This document shows, piece after piece, positions 10,620 to 20,467 of a stretch of DNA of 64,000 nt. The position numbers and the translations under genes were made by a program. The stretch's first letter is position 1. Each line of letters opens with the position of its first letter. The notes beneath the pieces were generated by a model. The model did no database searches. It had not been told where the DNA came from and saw only the letters and a program-made list of their open reading frames with translations. Source of the stretch: Lolium rigidum (lineage: Eukaryota > Streptophyta > Magnoliopsida > Poales > Poaceae); contig NC_061510.1 of assembly GCF_022539505.1 (NCBI RefSeq), forward strand, positions 397,526,249-397,590,248. The letters run 5' to 3'.

Positions 10620-12120
10620 ATCATTTTTAGTATGACAATATTCAGAAAAAATCCATATGCTGTGTTTTCTTTCCTATTGTCTTCTATGTTACAGAATACA
10701 CAACATCTTCGATATGAAGATATTTTGAAGATAAACTGTTTACAATTGTGTCTATAATTTATTACTAAGAAATAAACAATGAATTGCCAATCATTTGAGC
10801 GAAAAAATCTTATGATATCGATTGCTCGAAAAGAAAATATTATGATATTGATTCTTTATTTCTCAATGTTTTGATACTCTGAATGCCACAGTAAAGCGGA
10901 AGTGACCTCCAGATCTTGCCATCATTATTTTGATATTTCCATTGGCATTAACGAAAGTACTTCTCCCATTCAAAAGTAGATGATATTTATATTTTGAACA
11001 ATTGCAACTATGCGTATGAAAATAGTTAAGACTTTTTATTGAAGAAATGATAAACCTTTGAATTAGCAATCCAAATAGATATGTTCGAAACCACATTTTT
11101 TGGGGATGTATTTTGGAACATAGTAGAAATCACAATGTATATTTATCTATAGCTATATTCAATATTCAATCAAATTATTTTGTACTAACAGCCAAAGAAA
11201 TCAAGAACTGCTTAATTAAATATTTAGCGACTTGTCGAATTGATATATACATATTAGATATAACCAAAAAGTAAAAAGAGGAAGCCAATTCATGCAAAAA
11301 ATTAAGAATACCAGACAAATCACCGAGTAATATAACTAACTGAGATATGTTACCTAATGTGAAGGTCTTCCTGTTGTTACTTCGAGGGGTTAAATTCCCG
11401 AGATACACTACCCAATGCGATGATTTGTATTCACATGCAATAAACATATATTTTTCTTACATCATGACGGAGAAACATGACTTCAAATACCTGAGCATCC
11501 ATGCTTCAAATACCTAAACATGTAAACGAAATCATTAGGGTCTATTTGAAAAATCTACCTTCATATTCAGTGAATACGCACAAACTTCAGCTCTTCAAAT
11601 ATAACAGTGCAGACACACATGTACTTTAATTTTTCTGCCATAATTTATAATTCCTAGATATGACAAACTTCAGATCTTTATAATTATGTAACATGTGGAG
11701 ACATCAACTTCGCATGTAGGGAGGATTTTTCTCCAGCATAACCATATCAAAGTGCCGATTGCTTTGCCTCCTCACTATTTTGATTACTGATTCGCCCGCC
11801 AATAGCTTAATCAAGCCGCCACCTTTCAATTTACTCGGTAGCCGAGTCAATGAGAATAATGGCTTTTGATTAGCATCCTTGGAGGTAACCAATGAACTTA
11901 TGTCACCGAGTCCAAAGTTTTGTTTGGCTGATTTCCCATGACTACGGGAGAAATACTGATAGATCATTGACCTGTTGATTTTCTTTGCTGATTTTCTATC
12001 GGTGGCAGTCTGATTTGCCCATGGAAACCGAAAGAATAATGATGGATAGTTGCCTAAATGATCTTCTCATGGCGGTGGTCACAATACAATATGATAACGC
12101 TAGGGGTGAGATGATAGGCG
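10620..12120. other. AT-rich intergenic region
   Basis: No recognised element. One minus-strand frame at 11704-11967 (87 codons, with a LPSKLKGGGLIKLLAGESV stretch) is not recognised and has no promoter or relatives in the window. It is likely a fragment or a chance frame. Confidence 0.35.
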
Positions 12121-12800
12121 TGAATGTACTAGGACGTCGCCTAGAGGGGGGGGGGTGAATAGGCGGTGTATAAAAACTTCTACTTGAGAGCTAAACTAGG
12201 CGGAATAAAACTTACTTAGTGTTTACTAGTTTAGCTCAAAGCCTATCAACTAGGGGTTTGGCTAAGTGCACTAACAACCTATGCTAGCATGATGAGCAAC
12301 AAGGTGATAACAAGCTAGGTATAGAACATCAAGCATGATAGATATCACAATGTAAAGTGCATAGGTAAAGGAGCTCGGGTTGAGAAGTAACCGGTGCACG
12401 AGGAGACGACGATGTATCCCGAAATTCACACCCAAGGGTGCTACGTCTCCGTTGGAGCGATGTGGAGGCACGAGGCACTCCAATGAGCCACTAGGGCCAC
12501 CGTATTCTCCTCGAGCCTTTCCACCAAGGGGAAAGCCTCGATCCACTAAGGAACCCTTGAGGGTGGTCACCGAACCCGTACAAGGTTGGGAAAACTTCCA
12601 AGTATCAAGCTTGAGGTAACTCTACAACACGGAGGCTCTCAAATACAAGGCCACAATAGGCTACAACCTATCGTAGCTTCCCAAATCGCTGCAGCTAATG
12701 CAATAACCCTCTATTTTGTACCTATATCTCCTCTCCATACAGTGCCCCGTGGTGACTTGACACCGACCTCTAGGCCAGATTGGCTCGAATAGCTGATGGG
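12121..12800. repeat. Dispersed-repeat-like sequence with G-run
   Basis: Contains GACGTCGCCTAGAGGG, then a run of about ten G and GTGAATAGGCG. From memory this resembles a sequence scattered through Triticeae genomes. I cannot assign a superfamily or place its ends, and there is no coding frame of note. Confidence 0.35.
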
Positions 12801-12894
12801 CACACATATCGTTGATTCCTTAGCTAAGGTGATGAAATCCTTTCCACCATATCTATGATGTTGAGAAGAGACCTTGTTCGCCCCCGACGTACAT

Positions 12895-13195
12895 CTTGGA
12901 ATGCGTTGCTACAATATTTGGCATTCATTCAATTGACGGAAGGGGCAGACGAGTTCCGTTAGAACCTAAATGGGAATGGCAAATTCTCTGTGGAGTTGAT
13001 CCAACTTATTGAGCCGATAGTTAATAATAAGAAGATTTGGAAAATAAAGATAGTAATAAAGACGAAAGTTTTCCATGGTATGTTCGTCGAGGGGTTATTC
13101 TCATTAAAGACAACCTTGCAAAACGCAACTGGTAGGAGAAAAAAAGTGCGTCTTTTATCAGAAAAAATTGATGTATGGGTTGCGCATAGTGTATA
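12895..13195 (+). pseudogene. LINE ORF2 C-terminal (RT zinc-binding region) fragment
   Basis: Plus-strand frames read LTEGADEFR, then NLNGNGKFSVELIQ, NKKIWKIKIVIKTKVF, and in a shifted frame WYVRRGVILIKDNLAKRNW. This is the region after the RT domain of plant LINE-type retroelements (often annotated zf-RVT). Stops and at least one frameshift are present and neither element end is visible, so it is a short dead fragment. Confidence 0.75.
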
Positions 13196-13270
13196 AACTT
13201 TTGAATCCCGGCCGGCAAGACCAGCTAAACAAATATACATAAGTGTGCAAAATTGTAGATCAGTTTGTTA

Positions 13271-14408
13271 GGGTATCTCCAACGCGGCGACCCATCCTGC
13301 GCCCGCGTGTCCGGGTGAGTCCAAAACCCGGCCCAGAGCGCGGACTCATCCCAAAAACGGATGGCCGCGGCATCTGGGACGATCAAAGCCGGCCCAAATT
13401 TGGGCCGAGTTTGCGTGACCACGGACGCCGATCGCTGACCGCTCGCGTCCGTCCCTTGTCCGTGGCCCGCGTGTCATAGCGATATAGTTTTTTTCATTAA
13501 AATTAGACATTACATTTTTCTTAAATCTACCTACTACTAGTCTAGCCGGGGCCGTGGATTTCACTCGACGCGGGCGGCCTGTACGCGTGAGAATTCCACT
13601 CCAGCTTACCAGCTGGGTGGCTCGGCGTCGGCCCTCTTGCGGCGTTCCTCCGCGGCCGTCCTCCTCCTTTCCGTCCTTGCAGCTTGGACACGCTCGCGAT
13701 CCGGCTCCTGCGGCGGCACCATCCGCTTCCCGCACAACTCGAGCTCCTGCGCGGCGGCGCGTTCCACAGCGGTCCGTGCCTCCAGGCGGACGCGGCCGGT
13801 GGCCTGGGCCTCGTGGTTCTCCTCCCGACAGCGCATGCGCTCTTGGCGGCCGCGCTCCGCCGACGCAGCAGCCTCCCGTGCGCGTCGCTCGGGCGAGTGC
13901 AGCTGGATGAGGTGGCGGGCTGCTCGCATAGCAAGTAGCTGGTTCTTCTAGCCGAGGAGGTCGCCTAAACGGCGGCAACTGGCCCGGCAGGTGGCCTCGT
14001 GCTCCTTCGTCACGCGCGTGAGGTCGGCGAGATGCTCCTCGATGGCGGCGTTGATGTTCGCCATCGCGAGGTCGTCGAAGTAGTCCTCCGCGTCGACGGC
14101 CTCCTCCTCCGCGGCGGGCTCCACCTCCTCCTCCGTGGCCTCGTACCATCCGCGGCCTCGTGCGCGCGAGAACTTTCCCGCCCGTTCTCCCGCTCGCCAT
14201 TGATGTCCCGTCCAGGCCTGCCATGGCGCAGCGCCGCTCAGGAAAGACGAACCACGTGGCGGCTTTTTGGGTCGCCGCGTTGGACGCAGCGTACGATCCA
14301 AACGGACACGCGAACGCGGGCCGCTGTCCGGTTGTCCGCCCGTGTGACCACCAAACAGCCCAAATGAATGACCTAGCGTCTGTTTAGGTCGCCGCGTTGG
14401 AGATACCC
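13271..14408. mobile_element. Non-autonomous DNA transposon with 22 bp perfect TIRs
   Basis: The element begins GGGTATCTCCAACGCGGCGA and ends with its exact complement (22 bp perfect match). Inner sequences near both ends are GC-rich and share the words GGCGACC and CCAACGCGG. I could not find a matching target duplication (left flank gttta, right flank aattc), so the superfamily is open. The element is much richer in GC than its surroundings and carries a broken gene on the minus strand. Confidence 0.8.
13606..14224 (-). pseudogene. Broken gene inside the TIR element, coiled-coil type
   Basis: The likely start is the ATG at 14224 (MAGLDGTSMASGRTGGK). After a probable one-base shift near 14170 the frame continues as FSRARGRGWYEATEEEVEP, an acidic stretch, then DYFDDLAMANINAAIEEHLA. 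A TAG at 13948-13950 interrupts it. The same frame then runs on to 13606 as a strongly charged Arg/Glu/Ala helix (RRAREAAASAERGRQERM). That makes about 205 codons with one frameshift and one stop. The composition suggests a long coiled coil. Function unknown; it may be a captured host gene or an element-encoded accessory protein. Confidence 0.55.
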
Positions 14409-14870
14409 AATTCGGCAGAGCAAACATACGAGAGTTGAGAACATCACGAGTAATCACGAGGGCATTCAACCATTAGCTAGTTTGACACAGGAGATACGAA
14501 ACGCACACGATCCAGCACAACCGCACAGACCCCAACTCGGTCCAAAGTCTTGAACAACATGCTTTTCGTTGTCATTCAGACGCACAACCTGCCAGATGCT
14601 CGTACCGTGCAACCGAGTAGGCAAGTGCGAGGGTGCGACAGCCGCTTCTCATGAGCCAGTACACCACGAGCTGGTTCTGCGGGTACGTGCATGAAACAAA
14701 GTCGATGACAGCATCCCACCTGCGAGTACCGCACCTCATGGCGTGACGCCGCCGCTGGTGCCTGCTCAGCCGCCGTGCTTGTCTTCGAGTCCGCAGAACC
14801 TTCAGGAAGGGGCACAAGCAGCGCCGCCGACGAGGTTCGCACTCCCGCAGCCGCTCCCGACGCGGCCTAT

Positions 14871-15095
14871 CTAAACCGTTATGCCGGTGAAAACGCCGGC
14901 GCTGTTGTTGCCCAAGCGCCCACCGTAGCCGCTGCCCGCGGGGGCGCCGCTCAGTAGGTTCCCCATGCCTCCCAGGCCCAAGAATAGGTTCATTTTGTCC
15001 GCCGCTTACGGGGGCGCCGCTCTGTGTGGTGTGGTGGTGGCCTGTAGTGGGTCTCCCGCAGCGGTGGCAGCGGCAGGCATGGTACTGGCCGCCAT
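14871..15095 (-). pseudogene. Gene-family copy C2: small glycine-rich protein gene
   Basis: The best-preserved start of the family: ATG at 15095 gives MAASTMPAAATAAGD, an alanine-rich start, but the frame ends at a TAA (15006-15008) after 29 codons. The core then continues in another phase from 14993: MNLFLGLGGMGNLLSG, a glycine-rich stretch, GNNSAGVFTGITV, stop at 14871. The word AGCGGCGCCCCCG occurs both before and inside the core, so a small duplication may have caused the break. Further family-like sequence follows to about 14600. A signal peptide followed by a Gly-rich mature part is a possible original design. Confidence 0.6.
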
Positions 15096-15198
15096 TGTAG
15101 AGGAGTACTAGGGAGGAGCGAGGTAGTGCCAGAGTACTGCTTGTTTGCCACGGATGCAGATTGATTCTACTAGCTGATGAACTTGTGGTGTAGTATAG

Positions 15199-15224
15199 TG
15201 TGGTAGTTCTCGATTGAAATAGGC
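15199..15224 (-). promoter_or_regulatory. Core promoter of C2 (weakened)
   Basis: Minus strand CCTATTTCAATCGAGAACTA then CCACAC. The family box TATTTAAA is changed to TATTTCAA here. Further upstream the family word CCTCATTTACA (near 15290) is kept. Confidence 0.5.
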
Positions 15225-15797
15225 CGCTACGAGGAGCACGTACAACGGAGTGGCCGGGGCAGGTGGGGAAGGTCCGAGGGGCTGTAAATGAGGGAGGCGA
15301 GTGAGTCCCACTGCGTGCTGATGCTCGGGGTAAATGCACGTTTGATGTTGGGTGTATTGTAGATTTGGATACTTGCAATGTGATTTGTAAGCAACACTGT
15401 CACTATATTCATTCATATTTGTACATGCCTTTATTTAGAAAAATTTACCCCCCGCCCACCCTCCTCCCCACCTCCAGTTGTGAAAAAGTTTGCCAAATAA
15501 ATACTAATATATAAGACAAAATCAATTGTCAACATTGAAGTTAAATTCATACTACCTCCGTCTCAAATTAACAGGTGCGCACGTACTTTAAGAAATTGAT
15601 TTGACCATTATTTACAAAATCCTTTCCAACGATTCTACCTTTAAGCCTCCACTCCCCGGTTACTCGGATCCGCTTCTATTCTCGTTTCATGCATCCATAT
15701 TGCTGTTGTTGATGGTTGAACCAGATTTGTATGTTTTGTTCTTCCGTGCAGTCGTGCACATAATGTCCGGGAAAATAACCTGGACATACCATGGGAG
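15225..15797. other. Upstream flank of C2 and a half Stowaway
   Basis: 15225-15345 matches upstream flanks of the other family copies (motifs GGGGCAGGTGGGGA and TGTAAATGAGG). At 15551-15610 TACTACCTCCGTCTCAAATT looks like one end of a Stowaway MITE. The opposite end is not visible, so it is truncated. Confidence 0.45.
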
Positions 15798-16381
15798 TAC
15801 ATGGAAACCATAGGTTGGGCACACTTTACCATAAAATAGGCTCCGTTTGAGCCGTAGCAGGAGTTTCCACAAACATATCCTAGATTTTACCAAGTGCTAG
15901 CCCATGTCTGCGAAAATCGTCGACGCCGGCTACATGCAAGGTTAGGCAAATCCTACATCACACTTGTGCACATATGTTTGGGACATATGCAAGTTTTTCA
16001 GTGATTCCGACGTTCCGGTGATCTGTATCTTGGGAAACCCTAGGCGGGGCCCCGTAGATCTACCCCTATAGCTTTCTCCGTGTGAGGGTTTACCATTAGA
16101 CTTTTTTATTTGCTTTGGTTTTTTTAGGACATATGTACATGGAAACCATAGGTTGGGCATACTTTACCATAAAATAGGCTCCGTTTGAGCCGTAGCAGGA
16201 GTTTCCACATACAGATCCTGGATTTTACCAAGTGCTAGCCCATGTCTGCGAAAATCGTCAACGCCGGGTACATGCAAGGTTAGGCAAACCCTACATCACA
16301 CTTGTGCGCATATGTTAGGAATATATGCAAGTTTTTGAGCAATTCCGACGCTTCGATGATCTGTATCTTGGGAAACCATAG
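15798..16381. repeat. Two tandem copies of a roughly 245 bp unit
   Basis: The stretch starting TACATGGAAACCATAGG at 15798 is repeated from 16136 (offset 338 bp) through the TTGGGAAACC word near 16040 and 16375, with few changes. The unit includes GCCGTAGCAGGAGTTTCC. No coding sense seen. It lies just inside what may be the AP2-carrying CACTA element. Confidence 0.75.
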
Positions 16382-16389
16382 GGAACCAA

Positions 16390-16605
16390 AGAACTTGAGA
16401 CCCACACACGATACAAAACACTTAAATAACTTGACCCACACACAAACCAAAGCACTTAAAGAACTAGACCACACACGAACCGAAACACTTAAAGAACTAC
16501 ACCCACACACGAACCAAATCACTAAAAACTACACTCACACACAAACCAAAATACTTAAAGAACTACCCCACACACGAACAAAGCACTTAACATTGGGTCG
16601 ACACA
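16390..16605. repeat. Minisatellite, about 35 bp unit
   Basis: About six imperfect units of the type CACACACGAACCAAA followed by CACTTAAAGAACTA. It is followed by a (CA)n run at 16631-16650. Confidence 0.75.
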
Positions 16606-16658
16606 TGACCCGCTAGACACACGGACTCGACACACACACACACAAACACACATACTAA

Positions 16659-17213
16659 TCAGTTATCGAAATCTTCGTCCTTGCTGGGGGTGTCCTCTGA
16701 AGCGGTGCTTGAGAGGTTTCACAACCACCGTTCATCATCCTTCCCCCATGTTGACGCCTCTCCTTTGGCGCACTCCGCTTCATATTCAACCCTCCTCTGC
16801 CGCTTTCCCGCCCTCCTCTCTCTCCTCTACGTCTGCTTCTCCTTCCAGAATGCGCGTGTGGCCCGGACGTCTCTGGGATGGTCTCTGTGCCAATGTGCCA
16901 TGAACTGCTCGTCCGCCTCGGTGGTATCAATCCGCCGCTGGCCATCTCTGTACCACCGCGCTTCACCCTCTGAGCGAAGTAGCGGCTCAGTAAAGAGACT
17001 ATGGGCTTCCGTCAAAGACCTTACCTCCGGGAAGTTCATTTCATGGCGCGACCGGCCAAACCTCCAAGCCGCAATGTCGTATGCGTGGGCAGCAGCCTCC
17101 TTCGTGTAGAAGGTGCCGAGCCAACCACCGGCGGTGATTTCAGCCGCGAAATAGCCCGCAGCCCGCTGGCGAACGCCGGTGAAGCCCGTGTTGCTACGGC
17201 GACGAGGAGCCAT
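16659..17213 (-). pseudogene. AP2/ERF-domain-like gene with two in-frame stops
   Basis: ATG at 17213 gives MAPRRRSNTGFTGVRQR and then a shortened AP2/ERF DNA-binding domain (about residues 10-65) with GFTGVR, AAEITAGGWLGTF, AAAHAYDIAAWRFGR and MNFPEV. This matches the WLG and AYD core of plant ethylene-response-type factors. A TAG at 16827-16829 ends the frame after 128 codons. The same frame then continues as an Arg/Glu-rich region, meets a TGA at 16719-16721, and finishes with TASEDTPSKDEDFDN and a stop at 16659. From memory, a grass subfamily has just this order: AP2, basic helix, acidic tail. It sits about 600 bp from a CACTA terminus in the same orientation, so it was probably captured by the transposon. 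Confidence 0.8.
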
Positions 17214-17439
17214 CTCAACGGCAGCTGAGCTCAGAGGATTGTGTGGTGCTGTTGGATGAGAGAGGTGATGAGGAGAGAAATGTTGCCGGTGCTCGTACTG
17301 GAGAAGACAAGGCTATATATAGACCGACAATGGGCAGAAACGGCAGGAATACTTGGCGGGAGAAAATGGCGGGAAATCATGGCGTGAAAAAATGGCGGGA
17401 GAGAAGGAGCGGGAAAGCATTGGAGGGAAAAAATGCAGG

Positions 17440-17832
17440 GTAGCTGTGCCGACGGCATGCCGTCGACACACATAGTGTGAAGGTGTGCCGACGGCCTGGC
17501 CGTCGGCACAGCTTGACGCCGTTACCTCCCCCCTGACGCCGTTGTCGGTGGCTGTCGGTGGTCCCGCCACCTTCCTATGTGCCGACGGCTAGGAGGCATG
17601 CCGTCGGCACTGACGAGGCATGTGCCGATGGCTAGGATGTGCCGAAGGCTGCCGTCGGCCTAGATGATACTGTGTCGACGGCCAACCTGTGCCGACGGCG
17701 ACGCTCCTGGCCTGACGGCGTGGCCTTCTGTGCCGACAGCGACGCTCCTGGCCTAACGGCGTGGCCTTCTGTGCCGACGGCGGCCGTCGGCCCAAGTTCT
17801 GGCCGTCGGCACCTTGGCGGGTTCCCGTAGTG
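17440..17832. mobile_element. Terminal region of a second CACTA element
   Basis: Dense copies of GTGCCGACGGC / GCCGTCGGCAC in both orientations end at 17832 with GTTCCCGTAGTG, the complement of the terminus CACTACGGGAAC. The likely target duplication is cca. No matching left terminus was found; the repeats and AP2 pseudogene at 15.8-17.2 kb are probably internal to it. The GGCGGGA-rich stretch at 17355-17420 separates gene and array. Confidence 0.8.
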
Positions 17833-17879
17833 CCATACCTTCTATATAAACTCCCAAACTTTTATCGACGTTACTAAAA

Positions 17880-18221
17880 TGTCAAACCACTCGCTACTTC
17901 CTCAGATCCAATTAATGTACACACAATTTTGATTTCAAATTTCAGTTTCATCGATATATTTCGGCCAAAATAAAGTACAAACTGGACAGCGAGTTTGCAT
18001 TTCAGTCAAAAGGCTAATATTTTATTTTTGCACTCAACAATATAATTTTAAGTATATTAGCATCTATTTATATTACTTAATTATCTTCAAATATTTTGCT
18101 GGAAATGTAAATCTTCGGTGGTCAACCAACAAAATACTGAAATCCTGTGAACTTGGATAACAATAAAGGTAATTTCCGAGGTGCCAAAACTACTCTTAGG
18201 TCAAATTAATCATGTCAATAA
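17880..18221. repeat. Duplicated 3' flank of the gene family (unit of C8), first part
   Basis: Similar in order and wording to 42340-42630 and 49610-49935: TGTACACACA, CATTTCAGTCAAA, then GTGGTCAACCA and TCTTAGGTCAAA. It continues at 19195-19360 after an inserted element. Confidence 0.6.
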
Positions 18222-19194
18222 GGGTGTGTTTGATAGCATGAGTGGACACAGATTTTCCCACCTCACCCCAGATTTTCTCACTTTTTCTTGTTAGGTAGAT
18301 CGGCTCGGAAAATGGTTCTCAGTTGTGCCCGGTTGAGAAGCTCAAATTGAGCTTCACAGGTCGGCGGCCTTGCTGACCTCGACCCCGCAAAAAATTATAG
18401 CGGTCACCCGTACGCCCCAAACCCACACCACAACTGCTATCCTCATTTGCCCCATTGTCTCTCTCCCCAACAAAAATTTCTCCTCCCGATTTCAGCGATG
18501 TCGTCCTCTCCTGACCGCCGTCCGCCACCCGCCATCCTCCCTTCGCGTCTCTTGCCGGCGCCCTCCCCTTTCTAACGCACGCCGCCGCAGACCGAGTACG
18601 GTCAAGCCAGGACACACGCGCTAGCTGCTGCATGAACAAACATGAGCAGATGCAGCAGCTCGCGTCTGCCCCATCAATGTCTCCCGCTGGCGCGCTCCAC
18701 GTCTTCCGTCGCCCCCCTCCACGTCCTCACGCGCGCTTCTGTCAAGCACGAGCACGTCCAGCCACACGCACAAGCACGGACAGAAGCAAAAGCTTGCGCC
18801 GGTACTCCAGTGCATAGAAGGTGCTGCCACCGCCGCACGCCGAGCACGAGCACGTCCAGCCACGGCCCGTCGCCTCCGAACACCCACCGCGGGAGCCCCA
18901 CGGCCCGTCGCCGACGAGGAGGTGCTCCCAGCACGGTGTGTTGGAGATGAGGGGCCCAATTGCTTTTTGTTGTTTTGTTTAGGAGTCTTTGTCTAAGAAT
19001 TTGGACCACTCTATAATTTCTTAGTTATTGGGCCAATCTCAGCCTATACATGATACCAAACAAATTATGAGTTCAGATTCTCTTAACAGATAGGCTACGA
19101 AATACATCACAAAATCTCAGTGAAGCTTGTATAAGGTAAGCATATAACAAGTAGGAGAGTGAATTCTAATTGGCACAGGCTACCAAACAAATCC
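18222..19194. mobile_element. Non-autonomous Tourist/Harbinger-like element
   Basis: Ends GGGTGTGTTTGATAGC and (complement) GGATTTGTTTGGTAGCC, flanked by TAA at 18219-18221 and 19195-19197. It interrupts the duplicated gene-family flank: after removing the element the two sides line up with 42.6 and 49.9 kb. The interior is GC-rich with minus-strand frames that I do not recognise. Confidence 0.65.
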
Positions 19195-19360
19195 TAAATC
19201 TAGGTATGCATGTACCTACACAACTATTTTGCCGATATGATACAGCACAAGTGCACAACAATACATGGCATATGATACAACACAAGTGCACAACAATACA
19301 TGGTGTACGTACATGTGCATGCACGGCCTCAGTCAACCGATAGGAGCCTGCAGCAAATAA
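19195..19360. repeat. Duplicated 3' flank of the gene family, second part
   Basis: Contains ACGTACATGTGCATGCACGG and CAGTCAACCGATAGGAGCC, matching GTGCATGGCCGAAGTCAACC at 42730 and its counterpart at 50035. The flank is cut at 19360, where TAAGGGCGCTTTTGGTAGCC looks like a new Tourist/hAT-like element end. The right end of that element, if real, lies beyond the LARD at 38.3-38.5 kb. Confidence 0.55.
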
Positions 19361-20119
19361 GGGCGCTTTTGGTAGCCTAGACTTTGCTTGGCTTGCATGG
19401 AGGTGTAATTTTTGATCCGTTTGGTTGCGTGGGCTCGCTCATCTTATCGCATGGCACGATTCTTAAAACATCCTAGGGCTAGATCATGGAGGAATGATTG
19501 GATCGGCTATTTCTTGCGATGTAGGTAAATCTCGTAGGTAACTGATGCAAACAGGAATCTTCGGATGCAACCTCTGTAGGGGCTCTTGCTTAGCCTCACT
19601 CTCCTTTACACTACTTTACACATCCTATATTTAAATCAACACAAACATAGTCTTAATCAAAATAAGCTGTACATGAAAAAGATGCGTGTTGATGATATGA
19701 ATCAATTCTAACAATCAGTTTCGATTTTCGTCAGTCGTAAATCGTTAATTTGTTGTATGATGTTTTAAGAGAATTTTGCCAAACTCGTCGCACACGCTTA
19801 ACCGTTTGAAATTTTCTCTGAGGAGTAGGTTCACCTCACCATTCCGCATGACTTTCATGTTGACAAATTTTTGTTTCAGTGTACATACACTGATAGATAA
19901 ATAACTCGCTAGTATACTATAATATGTACGTATGTGTGAGTATAGTTTGCACTACTCTCGTTCAACTTCTCGCTTGCCATTTTCATGAACGACGATGTGG
20001 TGATGATAGGTGACAAGTGAGAGGTGATAATCCATGGTGGTGGTAGCATGGTGATGTTCGTCTCTGTGGTCGGCGACGTGGTGATGCTTATGACCGGTGT
20101 GACCGACTTAGTTATGGTG
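19361..20119. other. Transposon-like flank, no gene
   Basis: Starts with GGGCGCTTTTGGTAGCC, of the type seen at ends of grass DNA transposons. It contains a second GTTTGGTTGCGTGGGCTCGC word. No coding frame until the histidine repeat. Confidence 0.35.
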
Positions 20120-20390
20120 CTATTCAGGTTCATGGTCGGCGACATGGTGATGCTTGTGACGAACGTGAACGACGGAGTCATGGTGGTGTTCGTCTTCGTG
20201 TTCAGTGACGTGGTAATGCATGAGACCGGCTTGACCGGCTGTGTCATGGTGGTGTTTGGCGGCATCGTCGGCGACATGGTAACCCTTCTGACGGGCGTGA
20301 ACGGCGGTGTCATGATGTTGTTCGTCTTCGTATTCAGCGATGTGATGATGCATGTGGCGGGTGTGATCGGCGGTGTTATGGTGGTGATGG
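20068..20390. repeat. 66 bp tandem repeat, about five units
   Basis: Units start GACRTGGTRATGC and are each 66 bp. Because 66 is a multiple of three, the plus strand is also open (20024-20410, 128 codons, Val/Met-rich and hydrophobic), which is probably only a mirror of the His codons. Confidence 0.85.
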
Positions 20391-20467
20391 TTATGGTATG
20401 TGATAGATAGTAATCCATGGTAACTGTGTTGGTGTAGCCAGTGATGGCGACTTTCTTGTTGTGCCAC
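20120..20467 (-). pseudogene. Histidine-rich repeat frame, broken gene
   Basis: On the minus strand 115 open codons end at a TAG at 20120. They encode a very His-rich, acidic protein with 22-residue repeats of the form HHHDTAVHARHKHHHVADHE. Beyond the stop the same frame continues with two more partial repeats, interrupted by two stops, to about 20000. The only visible start is a GTG; an upstream stretch (WPKWVYATYAQDWTEYDRP, about 20470-20540) may be an earlier part in a shifted frame. The composition recalls hydrophilic, metal-binding stress proteins such as ASR/DS2, but I see no WDS motif, so this stays an unnamed His-rich protein. Confidence 0.5.

Noticed and set aside
13346..14224. 292-codon minus-strand frame
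   Set aside because: After the first 17 residues it is a shadow of the better frame (EATEEEVEP..., ERRAREAAAS...) and has typical GC-frame composition.
20024..20410. Plus-strand 128-codon hydrophobic frame as a membrane protein
   Set aside because: It is the antisense of His-rich repeats; the pattern of V/M codons follows from CAC/CAT on the other strand.
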